Assembly: GCA_964459305.1 (NCBI GenBank) | Contig: CAYWNA010000169.1 | Location: forward strand, 1-28,847 | Reading direction: 5' to 3' | Source: CAYWNA01 sp964459305 | GTDB taxonomy: Bacteria > Planctomycetota > Planctomycetia > Pirellulales > Pirellulaceae | Length of the DNA: 28,847 nucleotides | Part shown: positions 8,129-16,760 of the stretch, piece by piece | Layout of the letters: every line of letters starts with the position of its first letter | Position numbering within the stretch: the stretch's first letter is position 1 | Translations under genes and position numbers: made by a program | The notes under the pieces: model-generated | What the model was told of the DNA's origin: nothing | Databases searched by the model: none | What the model saw: the letters and a program-made list of their open reading frames with translations, nothing else

Positions 8129-9121
8129 ATGTGCGCTATGCCTCGTGTCCTTGTCACACCGCCCATGTTGGCGAACCGCCCCGGTCAGTACAGCGAAACT
8201 CTCCAGCGAGGTGGTTTCGAGATTGTCTATCCCCCTGCAGGTGCCAACTCGAAGCAGCCCGACACGTTGCTGAAGTTGCTCGACGGGGTGGATGCCATAC
8301 TGGCGAGCGTCGAGCCCCTGTCTCGCGAGATACTGTCCCAATCGCAACTGCGTGTCGTGGCCCGCTCCGGGGTGGGCTACGACTCTGTAGACGTCGCAGC
8401 GGCGACCGACTTGGGGATCGTCGTCACGATCGCCCCGGGTGAGGTCGAAAAATCGGCAGCCGAACATGCCATCGCCTTGCTGTTGTGTCTCACACGAGGT
8501 TTGGTCCAGCGAGATAAGAACGTGCGAACGGGCCAGTGGCAGTTTCGGCCGATGCCTCGCATCGCCGGCAAGACCATGGGAATCGTGGGGCTGGGTCGAA
8601 TTGGCAAGGAAACTGCCATACGCGCGCTCGGCTTGGGCATGAAGGTCATCGCGTATGACCCGTTCCCCGACCGTGAATTCGCCGACGCCCGTGGTATCGC
8701 ATTTCACTCTTTGGACGAACTGCTCGGCTCGGCCGATGTGGTCAGCCTGCACCTTCCGACGATACCGGAGACGGCTGACATCATAAACGCGCAGACGTTG
8801 GCCAAGATGAAGAAGGGCGCCATCTTCGTCAACACTTCCCGCGGCGCGACTGTCGACGAAGATGCCCTGTACGACGCCTTGTCCAGCGGGCATCTGTACG
8901 GCGCCGCCTTGGATGTATTCAAGGTTGAACCGTTACCGCTCGATAGTCCGTTGCTCGAACTGGACAACGTGGTGGTGTGCAACCACATGGGAGGCCTGGA
9001 CGAAGTGTCGGAAGTCGCCATGCCCGGCAAGGCGGCCCAGTGCATCGTCGATATCTACGAGGGGCGTTGGCCGGAGAATTGTGTCGTCAATCCAAAAGTC
9101 CGGGACGGTTGGTCCTGGTGA
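8129..9121 (+). CDS. D-isomer-specific 2-hydroxyacid dehydrogenase (SerA-like)
   Basis: NAD-dependent dehydrogenase of the D-3-phosphoglycerate / hydroxypyruvate / glyoxylate reductase family, 330 residues. The Rossmann motif is GLGRIG (154-159), with Y176-D177 at the next strand end. Catalytic residues are R238 (NTSRGA), E267 (KVEPLP) and H286 (CNHMGG). There is no C-terminal ACT domain, so it is the short form; oxidation of 3-phosphoglycerate is only one option, and oxidation of a sugar-derived 2-hydroxyacid fits the neighbours better (inference). The frame is open upstream to 7892, but the family begins near MPRVLVTPP; ATG 8129 and ATG 8138 are both possible and neither has a clear ribosome site. 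It is followed 56 nt later by the F420/NADP-like oxidoreductase on the same strand. Confidence 0.88.
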   Translation: MCAMPRVLVTPPMLANRPGQYSETLQRGGFEIVYPPAGANSKQPDTLLKLLDGVDAILASVEPLSREILSQSQLRVVARSGVGYDSVDVAAATDLGIVVTIAPGEVEKSAAEHAIALLLCLTRGLVQRDKNVRTGQWQFRPMPRIAGKTMGIVGLGRIGKETAIRALGLGMKVIAYDPFPDREFADARGIAFHSLDELLGSADVVSLHLPTIPETADIINAQTLAKMKKGAIFVNTSRGATVDEDALYDALSSGHLYGAALDVFKVEPLPLDSPLLELDNVVVCNHMGGLDEVSEVAMPGKAAQCIVDIYEGRWPENCVVNPKVRDGWSW

Positions 9122-9177
9122 CCCCGCCTTGTCGGACCGGCGTTCCCGCAGCATGAAAAAACGAGGAGACAAGTGCC

Positions 9178-9810
9178 GTGGACATTGCAGTTCTGGGAAC
9201 CGGACGCGTGGGTGGCGCGTTGGGCAGCCGCTGGGCTCAGAAAGGACATCGAATCACCTATGGTGTTCCCGATCTAGAGGCCGAAGAAGTCCGCAATGCC
9301 TTAGCCAGATCCGGCCCCAATGCGTCGGCGGTCTCGGTGGCCGACGCTACCGCATCTAGCAACGTCATCGTCTTGGCGATTCCGTGGAATGCAACCAAGG
9401 ACGTGCTGAATGCGATCGGATCCCTGGACGGCAAGGTCCTGGTAGATTGTATCAATCCCATTAAGTCCGACTTTTCCGGACTGGATTTGGGCGACGCCAC
9501 CTCCGCAGCCGAACAGATCGCTTCCTGGGCACCAACGGCGCGAGTCGTCAAGGCGTTCAACACGGTCAGCGATCCCACCATGGTCAATCCCCTGTACGGC
9601 GACCAGCCGGCGAGCATGTTCTATTGTGGCGACGACGACGAGGCGAAGACCATCGTCAAGGGGCTGACCAAAGACTTGGACATGGAACCCGTCGATGCAG
9701 GACCGCTGAAGAATGCGTGTTACCTAGAGTCCCTGGCGATGCTGTACATCTACCTCGCCATCTTCGGCGGGTGGGGAGCCGAATGCGCGTTCAAGATGGT
9801 GAAGCGTTAG
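9178..9810 (+). CDS. NADPH-dependent F420 reductase-like oxidoreductase
   Basis: Small Rossmann oxidoreductase of 210 residues in the F420-binding NADP oxidoreductase family. The N-terminal dinucleotide motif is G7-T-G9-R-V-G12. Typical later features are VIVLAIPWNA, LVDCINPI (end of a strand, where a bound nicotinamide would sit) and VVKAFNTVS. The GTG at 9178 is supported by GAGGAG 9 nt upstream. Homologues in bacteria without F420 exist and their substrate is generally unknown; the same applies here. It may be co-transcribed with the 2-hydroxyacid dehydrogenase, since the gap is 56 nt with no terminator seen. Confidence 0.82.
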   Translation: MDIAVLGTGRVGGALGSRWAQKGHRITYGVPDLEAEEVRNALARSGPNASAVSVADATASSNVIVLAIPWNATKDVLNAIGSLDGKVLVDCINPIKSDFSGLDLGDATSAAEQIASWAPTARVVKAFNTVSDPTMVNPLYGDQPASMFYCGDDDEAKTIVKGLTKDLDMEPVDAGPLKNACYLESLAMLYIYLAIFGGWGAECAFKMVKR

Positions 9811-9838
9811 CTATACCATCCGCGGGCAAGTCTGATCC

Positions 9839-9902
9839 GTAGCCGAACTCGCCAGAGTTTGGTTTCTCCCTACGCGGCCCAAAGTCTGGCGACTTCGGCT
9901 AC
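9839..9902. repeat. REP-like pair of hairpins in inverted orientation
   Basis: Two 24-nt arms (9839-9862 and 9879-9902) are reverse complements except at two positions. Each arm is itself a small hairpin: AACTC-GCCA-GAGTT at 9846-9859 and AAGTC-TGGC-GACTT at 9882-9895. The two positions that differ between arms are the partners of one base pair inside each arm, C-G in one and G-C in the other. This is the layout of paired REP elements, not of a simple terminator. It lies in the 243-nt gap downstream of two converging genes. Confidence 0.65.
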
Positions 9903-9958
9903 ATGCGGAAAAGTGTCAATCTTGGCCGCGGCCGGTATACATCGTTGGGGCTTCAGTG

Positions 9959-10045
9959 TTCAGGTGTCAATGTTCTAGTGTTTCGAGTTGGGTCAGGGGG
10001 TTGGCATTCTTCCTCCCCACTGAAACCTGAACACTGACACCTGAA
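9959..10045. repeat. 17-nt inverted repeat flanking a 53-nt spacer
   Basis: TTCAGGTGTCAATGTTC (9959-9975) and GAACACTGACACCTGAA (10029-10045) are reverse complements with one mismatch. The right part also contains the direct repeat CTGAAACCT twice nearby. It ends a few bases before the stop codon of the quinone oxidoreductase gene. No coding frame spans it. It could be a dispersed intergenic element or a degenerate non-autonomous mobile element. Confidence 0.55.
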
Positions 10046-10053
10046 ACCTCAGC

Positions 10054-11046
10054 TCATGGCTTCAGCACAATCTTTCCGGCCAACGTACCGGCCTTCTGCA
10101 ACGTGTTCTCTTCCTGCAGTCGGTGCGCGGCTGCGGCTTCCGACAGTGGCATCACCGTGCCGATCTGCGCCTTCAATTTGCCTTCGACAAACCAGCGATT
10201 CATATCGTCGGCACACGCCCGCAATTCTTCGTCGCTTGCCTTAAACATCACCACGCCGTGCATCGAGCATTCTTTGACGTAGAACGGCCCCACAGGGAAC
10301 TCAGGTCGGGCGTCGCGCCCCGCCATCAGTACGATTCGTCCGCGCTCGGCCAAATAACCGATGATCTTGTCGAAGTCGGGCTCGCGTAACGTCTCCCAGA
10401 ACACATTCACACCATCCGGGGCAAACTCGGAGACCGCGGTGTCGACGTCTTCCGCCTTATAGTTGACGGCCTCGTCTGCACCCAACTCCCAACATCTGGC
10501 CACCTTCGCGTCGCTGCCGCCGGTCGTAATGACGCGCGCGCCAGCCGCCTTGGCCATTTGCACCACCATCGAACCGACGCCACCGGTGCCGCCGTGCACG
10601 AAGACCGACTCGCCCTTCTGGAGTCTTGCCTCGCGGAACAAGCCAAGATGTGCCGTGACACCCACCAATGCCGATGCCGCGACGGTTTCGTCGTCCACGC
10701 CATCCGGCGTCGGATACAGCCAGCATTCATCGACGGCACAGTGCTCCGCAAACGTCCCTTGGCGTCCAAGCAGCCCTTGGTTCGTACCCCACACGCGATC
10801 GCCGACATTGAACCGAGTAGCATTCGGGCCAACGGCCTCCACCACACCGGCAAGATCACAGCCGACGATGAAAGGCTGAGGCAGTTCCCAGAAATCCGCC
10901 CCGCCCCGAATGTACGTGTCGACCGGGTTAAGCGAAACTGCGGAGACTTTCACTAGCACTTCCGAGCCTTTGACCACTGGCATCGGCAGATCGCCATAGA
11001 TGATGTTCTCCGGCGGCCCTGTCTGTTCGATGTAGGCAGCTTTCAT
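10054..11046 (-). CDS. NADPH:quinone oxidoreductase / MDR-family alcohol dehydrogenase-like
   Basis: Medium-chain dehydrogenase/reductase, 330 residues, of the zinc-free quinone oxidoreductase branch. The N-terminal GroES-like domain contains VSLNPVDTYIRGG and GCDLAGVVEAVG. The cofactor motif is HGGTGGVGS (151-159). The four-Cys structural zinc site of zinc alcohol dehydrogenases is absent. Start ATG 11046 has AGAGG 7 nt upstream. It follows the aminotransferase with only 21 nt between, so the pair is probably one transcript. The physiological electron acceptor cannot be deduced; quinones or enones are usual for the family. Confidence 0.9.
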   Translation of the reverse strand: MKAAYIEQTGPPENIIYGDLPMPVVKGSEVLVKVSAVSLNPVDTYIRGGADFWELPQPFIVGCDLAGVVEAVGPNATRFNVGDRVWGTNQGLLGRQGTFAEHCAVDECWLYPTPDGVDDETVAASALVGVTAHLGLFREARLQKGESVFVHGGTGGVGSMVVQMAKAAGARVITTGGSDAKVARCWELGADEAVNYKAEDVDTAVSEFAPDGVNVFWETLREPDFDKIIGYLAERGRIVLMAGRDARPEFPVGPFYVKECSMHGVVMFKASDEELRACADDMNRWFVEGKLKAQIGTVMPLSEAAAAHRLQEENTLQKAGTLAGKIVLKP

Positions 11047-11067
11047 GAGATCCTCTCTCCCTGTAGG

Positions 11068-12255
11068 TCAACTTTTCGCTTGCTGATAGAACTCGGTTGC
11101 AGCAGCGATGCTCGACCCACGATCGAACTGGCACCCCTGCTCGGCAAGCAATTGTTCGAGTGCCGACAAAAACAGCAGCACGTTGTTTGCCCGCGAAGCG
11201 TAACCCATTAGCCCAATCCGCCAAACCTTGCCCTTGAAATCGCCGAGACCGGCGCCGATCTCGATGCCAAATCGGTTCAACAGACCGCCGCGGATGGCAG
11301 CATCGTCCACACCTTCGGGAATACGAACGGCATTCAGCATGGGCAGTTGATGTCCTTCCTGAGCCGCGTACTCGATGCCCAACGCAGATAAGCCGGTCTT
11401 CAAAGCCAAGTGGTTCCGCATGTGACGCGCGAAGCAACTCCCCAATCCTTCCTCGTGAATAATCCGCAACGCCTCGTACAACGCGAATGACATGTTCACC
11501 GGCGCCGTGTGATGGTACACGCGGTTGCTGCCCCAATAGTTGGCCAGCATGCTGACATCCAGGTACCAACTCTGCACCTTCGTCTTGCGGTTCAGAATCA
11601 CATCCAAGGCCCGCTGGCTGAAGGAGACCGGCGCCAAACCGGGTGGACAACTGAGGCACTTCTGCGATCCCGCGTATACCGCGTCGATGTTCCACGCATC
11701 CACTTCGACCGGCACACCGCCCAAAGCAGTCACGGTGTCGACCAGCAACATGGCCCCCGCGTCATGCACCAGATTCGAAATCTCCTCGATCGGCTGCCAA
11801 GCGCCCGTAGACGTCTCGGCCATCACGATGCCAACAACTTTCGGCTTGGCCGCTGCAATCGTCTCCTTCAAGTCATCCGGCGTGAACACTTCGCCCCAAG
11901 GCCGCTTCACCTCGGTCACGACAGCACCGGCCCGACCGGCCACGTCGGCCATGCGCATGCCGAACACTCCGTTCGTGCACACGACCATGGAATCGCCCGG
12001 CTCGATCAGATTCACCACTGTGGCCTCCATGCCAGCCGAGCCCGTGGCGCTGACGGCAATAGTCATCTGGTTCTCGGTACAGAACAGGTCGCGCAGCATT
12101 TGCTGCAGACTGTCCATAACCTTCAGATAATACGGATCCAGATGCCCAACTGTATGTTTGCCGATCGCATCCAGAACGCGTGGATGAATATCGCTGGGAC
12201 CCGGTCCCATCAGAGTACGAACAGGGGGATTCAATGGCGGTGCAAGATCAGTCAC
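11068..12255 (-). CDS. class V aminotransferase, serine/alanine-glyoxylate type
   Basis: PLP enzyme of 395 residues related to alanine-glyoxylate and serine-glyoxylate (serine-pyruvate) aminotransferases. The opening LMGPGPSDIHPRVLDAI and the SATGSAGMEATV loop that binds PLP phosphate are typical. D173 (LVDTVTALGG) would pair with the pyridine nitrogen, and K199 in GSQKCLSCPPGL is the Schiff-base lysine. The GTG at 12255 is used because GGGAG lies 9 nt upstream and the family N-terminus begins there; the frame extends to 12438 but the extra 61 residues look non-coding. It probably transfers amino groups to glyoxylate or pyruvate, which could link to the hydroxyacid dehydrogenase nearby (inference). 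First gene of a two-gene transcript with the quinone oxidoreductase. Confidence 0.93.
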   Translation of the reverse strand: MTDLAPPLNPPVRTLMGPGPSDIHPRVLDAIGKHTVGHLDPYYLKVMDSLQQMLRDLFCTENQMTIAVSATGSAGMEATVVNLIEPGDSMVVCTNGVFGMRMADVAGRAGAVVTEVKRPWGEVFTPDDLKETIAAAKPKVVGIVMAETSTGAWQPIEEISNLVHDAGAMLLVDTVTALGGVPVEVDAWNIDAVYAGSQKCLSCPPGLAPVSFSQRALDVILNRKTKVQSWYLDVSMLANYWGSNRVYHHTAPVNMSFALYEALRIIHEEGLGSCFARHMRNHLALKTGLSALGIEYAAQEGHQLPMLNAVRIPEGVDDAAIRGGLLNRFGIEIGAGLGDFKGKVWRIGLMGYASRANNVLLFLSALEQLLAEQGCQFDRGSSIAAATEFYQQAKS

Positions 12256-12453
12256 AGCAGCACACTCCCAGATTGAGGTGAAAAGAAAAACCACCCATCT
12301 GCTCTTGTCAGACAGCCAATAGGCAAGAGCTCGAATTGTTTTACCCCAGCCTCCGCCTCGACACCAGGGGCAGACGCGGCAGCGAACCGAAGCAGCGACG
12401 GGCGTGTCCACGTCAGGGGATCCACGGCTCCACGACACCGACCTTTCCGCTAC

Positions 12454-14015
12454 GTGGTGGATACATTAAGATGGATGCCGAAGAGCGAAGTTCCGGAGGG
12501 CATGGGCAACACGTTCGTGAAGACGCCGCATTTGGACAAACTGGCCACTCAAGGCATTCTTTTCACTAATGCCATCGCCGCTACTCCACAGTGCACGGCC
12601 TACCGGGCATCGCTGTTGACGGGGCGCTATGGACACAATACAGGCATCGTTTCCAACGATCTCAAGCTACCACATGAAGAGGTTACATTCGCTGAGATTC
12701 TGAAACAGCATGGCTATGCCAATGGTTTCATTGGAAAGTGGCATCTCAATTCTGGACGGCGGCAGCCGAAGGGAACCGACGAGCACAACGGCTTTGTTCC
12801 CCCAGGGCCTGATCGGCAAGGGTTCGACTTCTGGGCTGCACGGGAATGCAGCCACAACTACTTCCGCACGCATTATTTTCGGGACAGCCCCGAGCCGATT
12901 CAGATTGACACCTACGAACCGGACGTCCAGACCGATCTGGCTATCGAGTTCATGCGCGGGCGTGGGGACCAGCCTTTCTGTCTTGTGATGATGTGGGGTC
13001 CGCCTCATTCACCCTATAAACCGCCGGAGAAGCGGGATATCTACGATCCGGCAGACGTGCCTGTTTCGCCCAACGTTCCGCCAGCGCTGAAAGACCGCGC
13101 CCGAACAGAGCTTGCCCAGTACTACGGTCTCGTTTCCTCACTGGACGAGAACATCGGTCGGCTTTCCAGGGCTCTGCATGAACTCGACTTGGCTGAGAAC
13201 ACAATCGTGATCTTCTCTTCCGACCACGGCGATATGCTTCGCTCCCATGGCCATACCAGGAAAGGCCGGCCTCAGAGTGAGGCTTTGCATATTCCATTCA
13301 TCTTCCGATATCCGACAAGAGTGGAGGCTGGACAGGTTCGAGAAATGCCCATCTGCTCTGTGGATGTCATGCCGACCTTCTTGGGATTCTGCGGTATTGA
13401 CGTTCCTGACAATACCGATGGTCTCGACCTCTCTCAAGTGATCACCGGTGAGGATCCGAATGAGCCGGTCGCCGCATTCGCCGAATCGAATCTGACCAGT
13501 CCCGGCAACAGCCCCGGCTCTCAATGGCGAGCGCTGCGAACCAACCAGTACACGTACGCCATTGCAGCCGACGGGCCCTGGCTTCTATTCGACAACAAGA
13601 AGGATCCGCATCAGTTGAACAATCTGATCGACGCCCCAGACTGCCGGGATGTAACCGCGGAGTTTGATCGGATGATGACGGAGTGGCGAAACCGACTTGG
13701 GGCACGGAATCCTTGTTGGGCAAGCTACACACAGGTGCGCAGGCCGTGCCCAGGAGAAAACCGCGCAACCAAGCGACTCCAGGCAATGCCACCGCGGAAC
13801 AGCGTGCCCGCTCGATCGTCAACAGCCGAGACAAGGACGGTGATGGTATGCTCACCTACGAGGAATTCAACCGTGGCTTTACGGGCGAGGCAGCCCAAGA
13901 AAAGCTGCAGCGTTTCACCGAGGCGGACACGAACGGCGACAAGTTGATGACGGTCGAGGAGTTCACCGTCGTGTTGCATAAGCTGGGACGGAGGAATAAG
14001 CCTAACTCCCAATGA
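12454..14015 (+). pseudogene. damaged sulfatase with frame-shifted C-terminal EF-hand pair
   Basis: Sulfatase-like coding from 12454, numbered from that GTG. The fGly signature is C47-T-A-Y-R51 followed by ASLLTGRYG, and GKWHLNSG and SSDHGD (D257, H258) are present. The N-terminus is abnormal: the usual first strand with its paired Asp metal ligands is missing, and the frame opens with VVDTLRWMPKSE before GNTFVKTPHLDKLA. At the other end the sulfatase frame drifts near 13700 into a Pro/Arg/Ser-rich tail to 13947. A frame one base back, open 13683-14015, instead encodes two EF-hands: DKDGDGMLTYEEF (13832-13870) and DTNGDKLMTVEEF (13925-13963). Sulfatases with C-terminal EF-hands are known in planctomycetes, so a single-base loss near the GGGG at about 13699 would explain it. 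A sequencing or assembly error is possible for the shift, but not easily for the missing N-terminus. Confidence 0.65.
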
Positions 14016-14104
14016 ACCAGCGAAACGACAGACAGCAGGAATAGGCGTGTCATCAGTCCTGCTCGACGCACTCGCACTACTACTCGCCCATCGAGGAGTG
14101 AGCA

Positions 14105-15586
14105 ATGACAATGACCGATACACCTATCGCGAAACCTGGCCACAAGCTGCTGCAATACCTCCTGCTGGGATTGCTTTTCGCAGGTTCCACGGCAGCCGGT
14201 GAGCCTCGCGATGACCATTCCTCAAGTCGTGTTTCTTCGGCTGAACGACGCCCAAATCTGCTCGTGCTCTGCTCTGACCAGCAGCATTGGCAGGCGATGG
14301 GCCTAGTCGATCCGTTCTTCGACACACCAGCACAGGATGCCCTGGCCAAGAAGTCGATCGTCTTCGACCGCTCGTTCTGTACCGCGCCCCAATGTTCACC
14401 CAGCCGATCGTCGATGCTTACCGGATTCTACCCGCACCACACCGGCGTCATGGGCAACGTCGGCGCACTGGGTGGAAAGTCGTTGACGATTCCCACAGTT
14501 GGCGCAGCGCTGCAGGCTGAGGGCTACACAACTGGTTACTTCGGCAAGTGGCATCTGGGCAACGATCCCACTGGTAACGCGGGGTGGGACGAGGAGAACA
14601 AGCGAGGCCCCGACATAAAGGCCACCAAGCTTGGCATCGACTTCATTCGCCGTCATGCCCGCGACGACAGACCCTTCGCGCTGTTTCTCATGTACCTTGA
14701 TCCACACGACATTTACCACTTCAGACCCGGCGCAAAAGACGTGTCGGACATGAACATCCGGCTCAGTCGGTCGTGGAGCGAGGAAACGTTTGCCAAGAAG
14801 CCCTCGGTACACAAACAGTTCATGACCGACAACCAAGGCAAATTGATCTGGGGACAGCAACAGCCTGTGTGGGAGGCGTATCACGATTTCTACCGTCAGA
14901 AGGTCAAGCTGTACGACGATCACGTCGGCGCGGTGGTGCAAGCGGTCAAGGAACATGGCTTATGGGACAGCACCGTCATCGTGAACACGTCTGACCATGG
15001 CGACATGGACACCAATCATAAGCTGATCTTCAAAGGCCCGTTCATGTACGAACACATGGTGAGAGTACCTACGGTGATTCGCGTGCCGCAGGCTATGGGT
15101 GGGGTCGGCCACAAGCGAGTCACCGACTACGACTGGGTCAACGTGGATCTGACACCGACACTGCTGGATCTTGCCGAGGCCGAAGTGCCAGAGTGTCACG
15201 GCCAGTCGGCCAAGCCGATCTTGACCGGTGAGGGCAGTGCCCGGCCTAGGCCATTCGTGATCGGCCAGTACCACGGCAAGCAAACCTGGGTCAATCCGAT
15301 CCGCATGATTCGCACTGCGCGGTTCAAGCTCAACGTGTATATCGACCACGGTGAGGAGCTGTACGACCTAGAAAACGACTCGCAAGAACTTGTGAACCTT
15401 GCTGACGATCCAGCCCATGCCGAGACCAAACAGCAGTTGAAGACGGACTTGGACCGCTGGATTGTCGAGCACGACGACCCGTTCTACTCCCTCAGGACCA
15501 CACCGGTAAAATCAAGCGAGTGGAAGAGGATTAGAAAGGGCCGGGCGAGCGAACGGCGCCCCAAGTCACCAAAATCTGCGAGGTAG
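14105..15586 (+). CDS. secreted sulfatase
   Basis: Alkaline-phosphatase-superfamily sulfatase of 493 residues, hydrolysing sulfate esters, probably from algal or other polysaccharides, in the periplasm or outside. A hydrophobic signal segment (about 15-31, LLQYLLLGLLFAGSTAAG) precedes the mature start. PNLLVLCSDQQ (50-60) supplies the first metal Asp (D58). The formylglycine site is C97-S-P-S-R101 followed by SSMLTGFYPHHTG; then come GYFGKWHLG and the NTSDHGD metal motif (D297, H298). The modifying enzyme for Cys-to-formylglycine is not in the window. The ATG at 14105 has GAGGAG 8 nt upstream. It lies 89 nt after the damaged sulfatase, so the two may be old partners in one transcript. The basic tail after about 470 (RKGRASERRPK) is unusual. 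Confidence 0.93.
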   Translation: MTMTDTPIAKPGHKLLQYLLLGLLFAGSTAAGEPRDDHSSSRVSSAERRPNLLVLCSDQQHWQAMGLVDPFFDTPAQDALAKKSIVFDRSFCTAPQCSPSRSSMLTGFYPHHTGVMGNVGALGGKSLTIPTVGAALQAEGYTTGYFGKWHLGNDPTGNAGWDEENKRGPDIKATKLGIDFIRRHARDDRPFALFLMYLDPHDIYHFRPGAKDVSDMNIRLSRSWSEETFAKKPSVHKQFMTDNQGKLIWGQQQPVWEAYHDFYRQKVKLYDDHVGAVVQAVKEHGLWDSTVIVNTSDHGDMDTNHKLIFKGPFMYEHMVRVPTVIRVPQAMGGVGHKRVTDYDWVNVDLTPTLLDLAEAEVPECHGQSAKPILTGEGSARPRPFVIGQYHGKQTWVNPIRMIRTARFKLNVYIDHGEELYDLENDSQELVNLADDPAHAETKQQLKTDLDRWIVEHDDPFYSLRTTPVKSSEWKRIRKGRASERRPKSPKSAR

Positions 15587-15684
15587 CTGGAACTTGCCGC
15601 CGACTTGAATTACTAAGCGATACATGATGTCCTGCGCTGTGGGTACAGGATTTCACGGCCGCACCGCTAACTGGAGATCCGATC

Positions 15685-16671
15685 ATGAACGAAACCGACC
15701 GTCGCAGATTTCTGAAGGCTGCTGCCGCATCACTTGCGGCGGCCGGGTTTGGCAGCAAGGTAGTTGCAGAACAACAGGAAAGCCCGAAAGGCATCCCTAC
15801 TCGCCCGTTCGGCAAGAGCGGTGAGCGCGTCTCCATCGTCGGTTTGGGAGGCTACCACATCGGTGGGGCCGAAGACAAAGAGGCCATCGCAATCATGCAC
15901 GAGGCGATCGACGAAGGGATGACGTTTTTCGACAATTCGTGGGACTACCGCAAGGGGCGCAGTGAAGAACTCATGGGCAAGGCCCTGTCCACCGGTGGAC
16001 GGCGCGACAAAGTGTTCTTGATGACCAAAGTCTGCGCCCGGGATTACGAGGGCACACGCGAGCAACTGGAGGAAAGCCTGCGCCGATTACAGACTGAGAC
16101 AATCGACTTGTGGCAGTTCCACGAGATCAATTGGGACGTCGATCCGGACTGGATATTCGAGCAGGGCGGACTCAAGTACGCCTTGGAGGCAAAGAAGGCC
16201 GGCAAGGTACGCTATATCGGCTTCACTGGACACAAGCACTTCGCTCATCACCTGAAGATGCTCTCCAAACCGTTCGAATGGGATTCGGTGCAAATGCCGA
16301 TCAGCGTTCTTGACGCCCACTTTCGCAGTTTTCAGAAGAATGTGCTTCCTGAATGCACACGGCGAAATATCGCAGCGATCGGGATGAAGTCGTTGTCGAA
16401 CGGGATCATCCCCGCACAGCTCAAGATCCCTGCCGAACTCTGCCGTCGATTTGCACTTTCGCTGCCAATTAGCGTACTTGCCTGCGGTATTGGCTCTCGA
16501 GAGAACTTGCATCAGGATCTGGCGATGGCGAGAGACTTTAAGCCCATCACCGAGAAGAACATCGACGACCTGCTCGCACAGTCGGCAGAACCGGGCCGTG
16601 AGGGAAAATTCGAACCACATAAGACGACTCGTTACGGCAGTGCGTACCATTTCCGACAGCACGGGGAATAG
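15685..16671 (+). CDS. Tat-exported aldo/keto reductase
   Basis: NADPH-type aldo/keto reductase of 328 residues with a twin-arginine signal (DRRRFLKAAAAS, residues 5-16, then an Ala-rich hydrophobic stretch to about 28). The catalytic tetrad is D83 (FFDNSWDY), Y88, K115 (MTKV) and H146 (QFHEI). VRYIGFTGHK and a GIGSRENL-type cofactor segment follow. Such Tat-signal reductases are common in planctomycetes, and export through Tat implies folding with bound cofactor before transport. The start ATG has GGAG 8 nt upstream. It is about 100 nt after the sulfatase on the same strand, so a role in processing sugars released from sulfated glycans is possible but unproven. Confidence 0.9.
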   Translation: MNETDRRRFLKAAAASLAAAGFGSKVVAEQQESPKGIPTRPFGKSGERVSIVGLGGYHIGGAEDKEAIAIMHEAIDEGMTFFDNSWDYRKGRSEELMGKALSTGGRRDKVFLMTKVCARDYEGTREQLEESLRRLQTETIDLWQFHEINWDVDPDWIFEQGGLKYALEAKKAGKVRYIGFTGHKHFAHHLKMLSKPFEWDSVQMPISVLDAHFRSFQKNVLPECTRRNIAAIGMKSLSNGIIPAQLKIPAELCRRFALSLPISVLACGIGSRENLHQDLAMARDFKPITEKNIDDLLAQSAEPGREGKFEPHKTTRYGSAYHFRQHGE

Positions 16672-16760
16672 AGACGCCGTCACCTTCTGGATTCGTGGCC
16701 AGTCCAAGTACTTGGCACCACAGCGACCAGCGGAGTCGCCGGGTACGAAAACTGCACGCA

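Noticed and set aside
12256..12438. Upstream extension of the aminotransferase frame
   Set aside because: The 61 extra residues are outside the family and a GTG with GGGAG spacing marks the better start.
13683..14015. Independent small EF-hand protein
   Set aside because: Its GTG has no ribosome site and it overlaps the sulfatase frame; a frame-shifted sulfatase tail explains it better.
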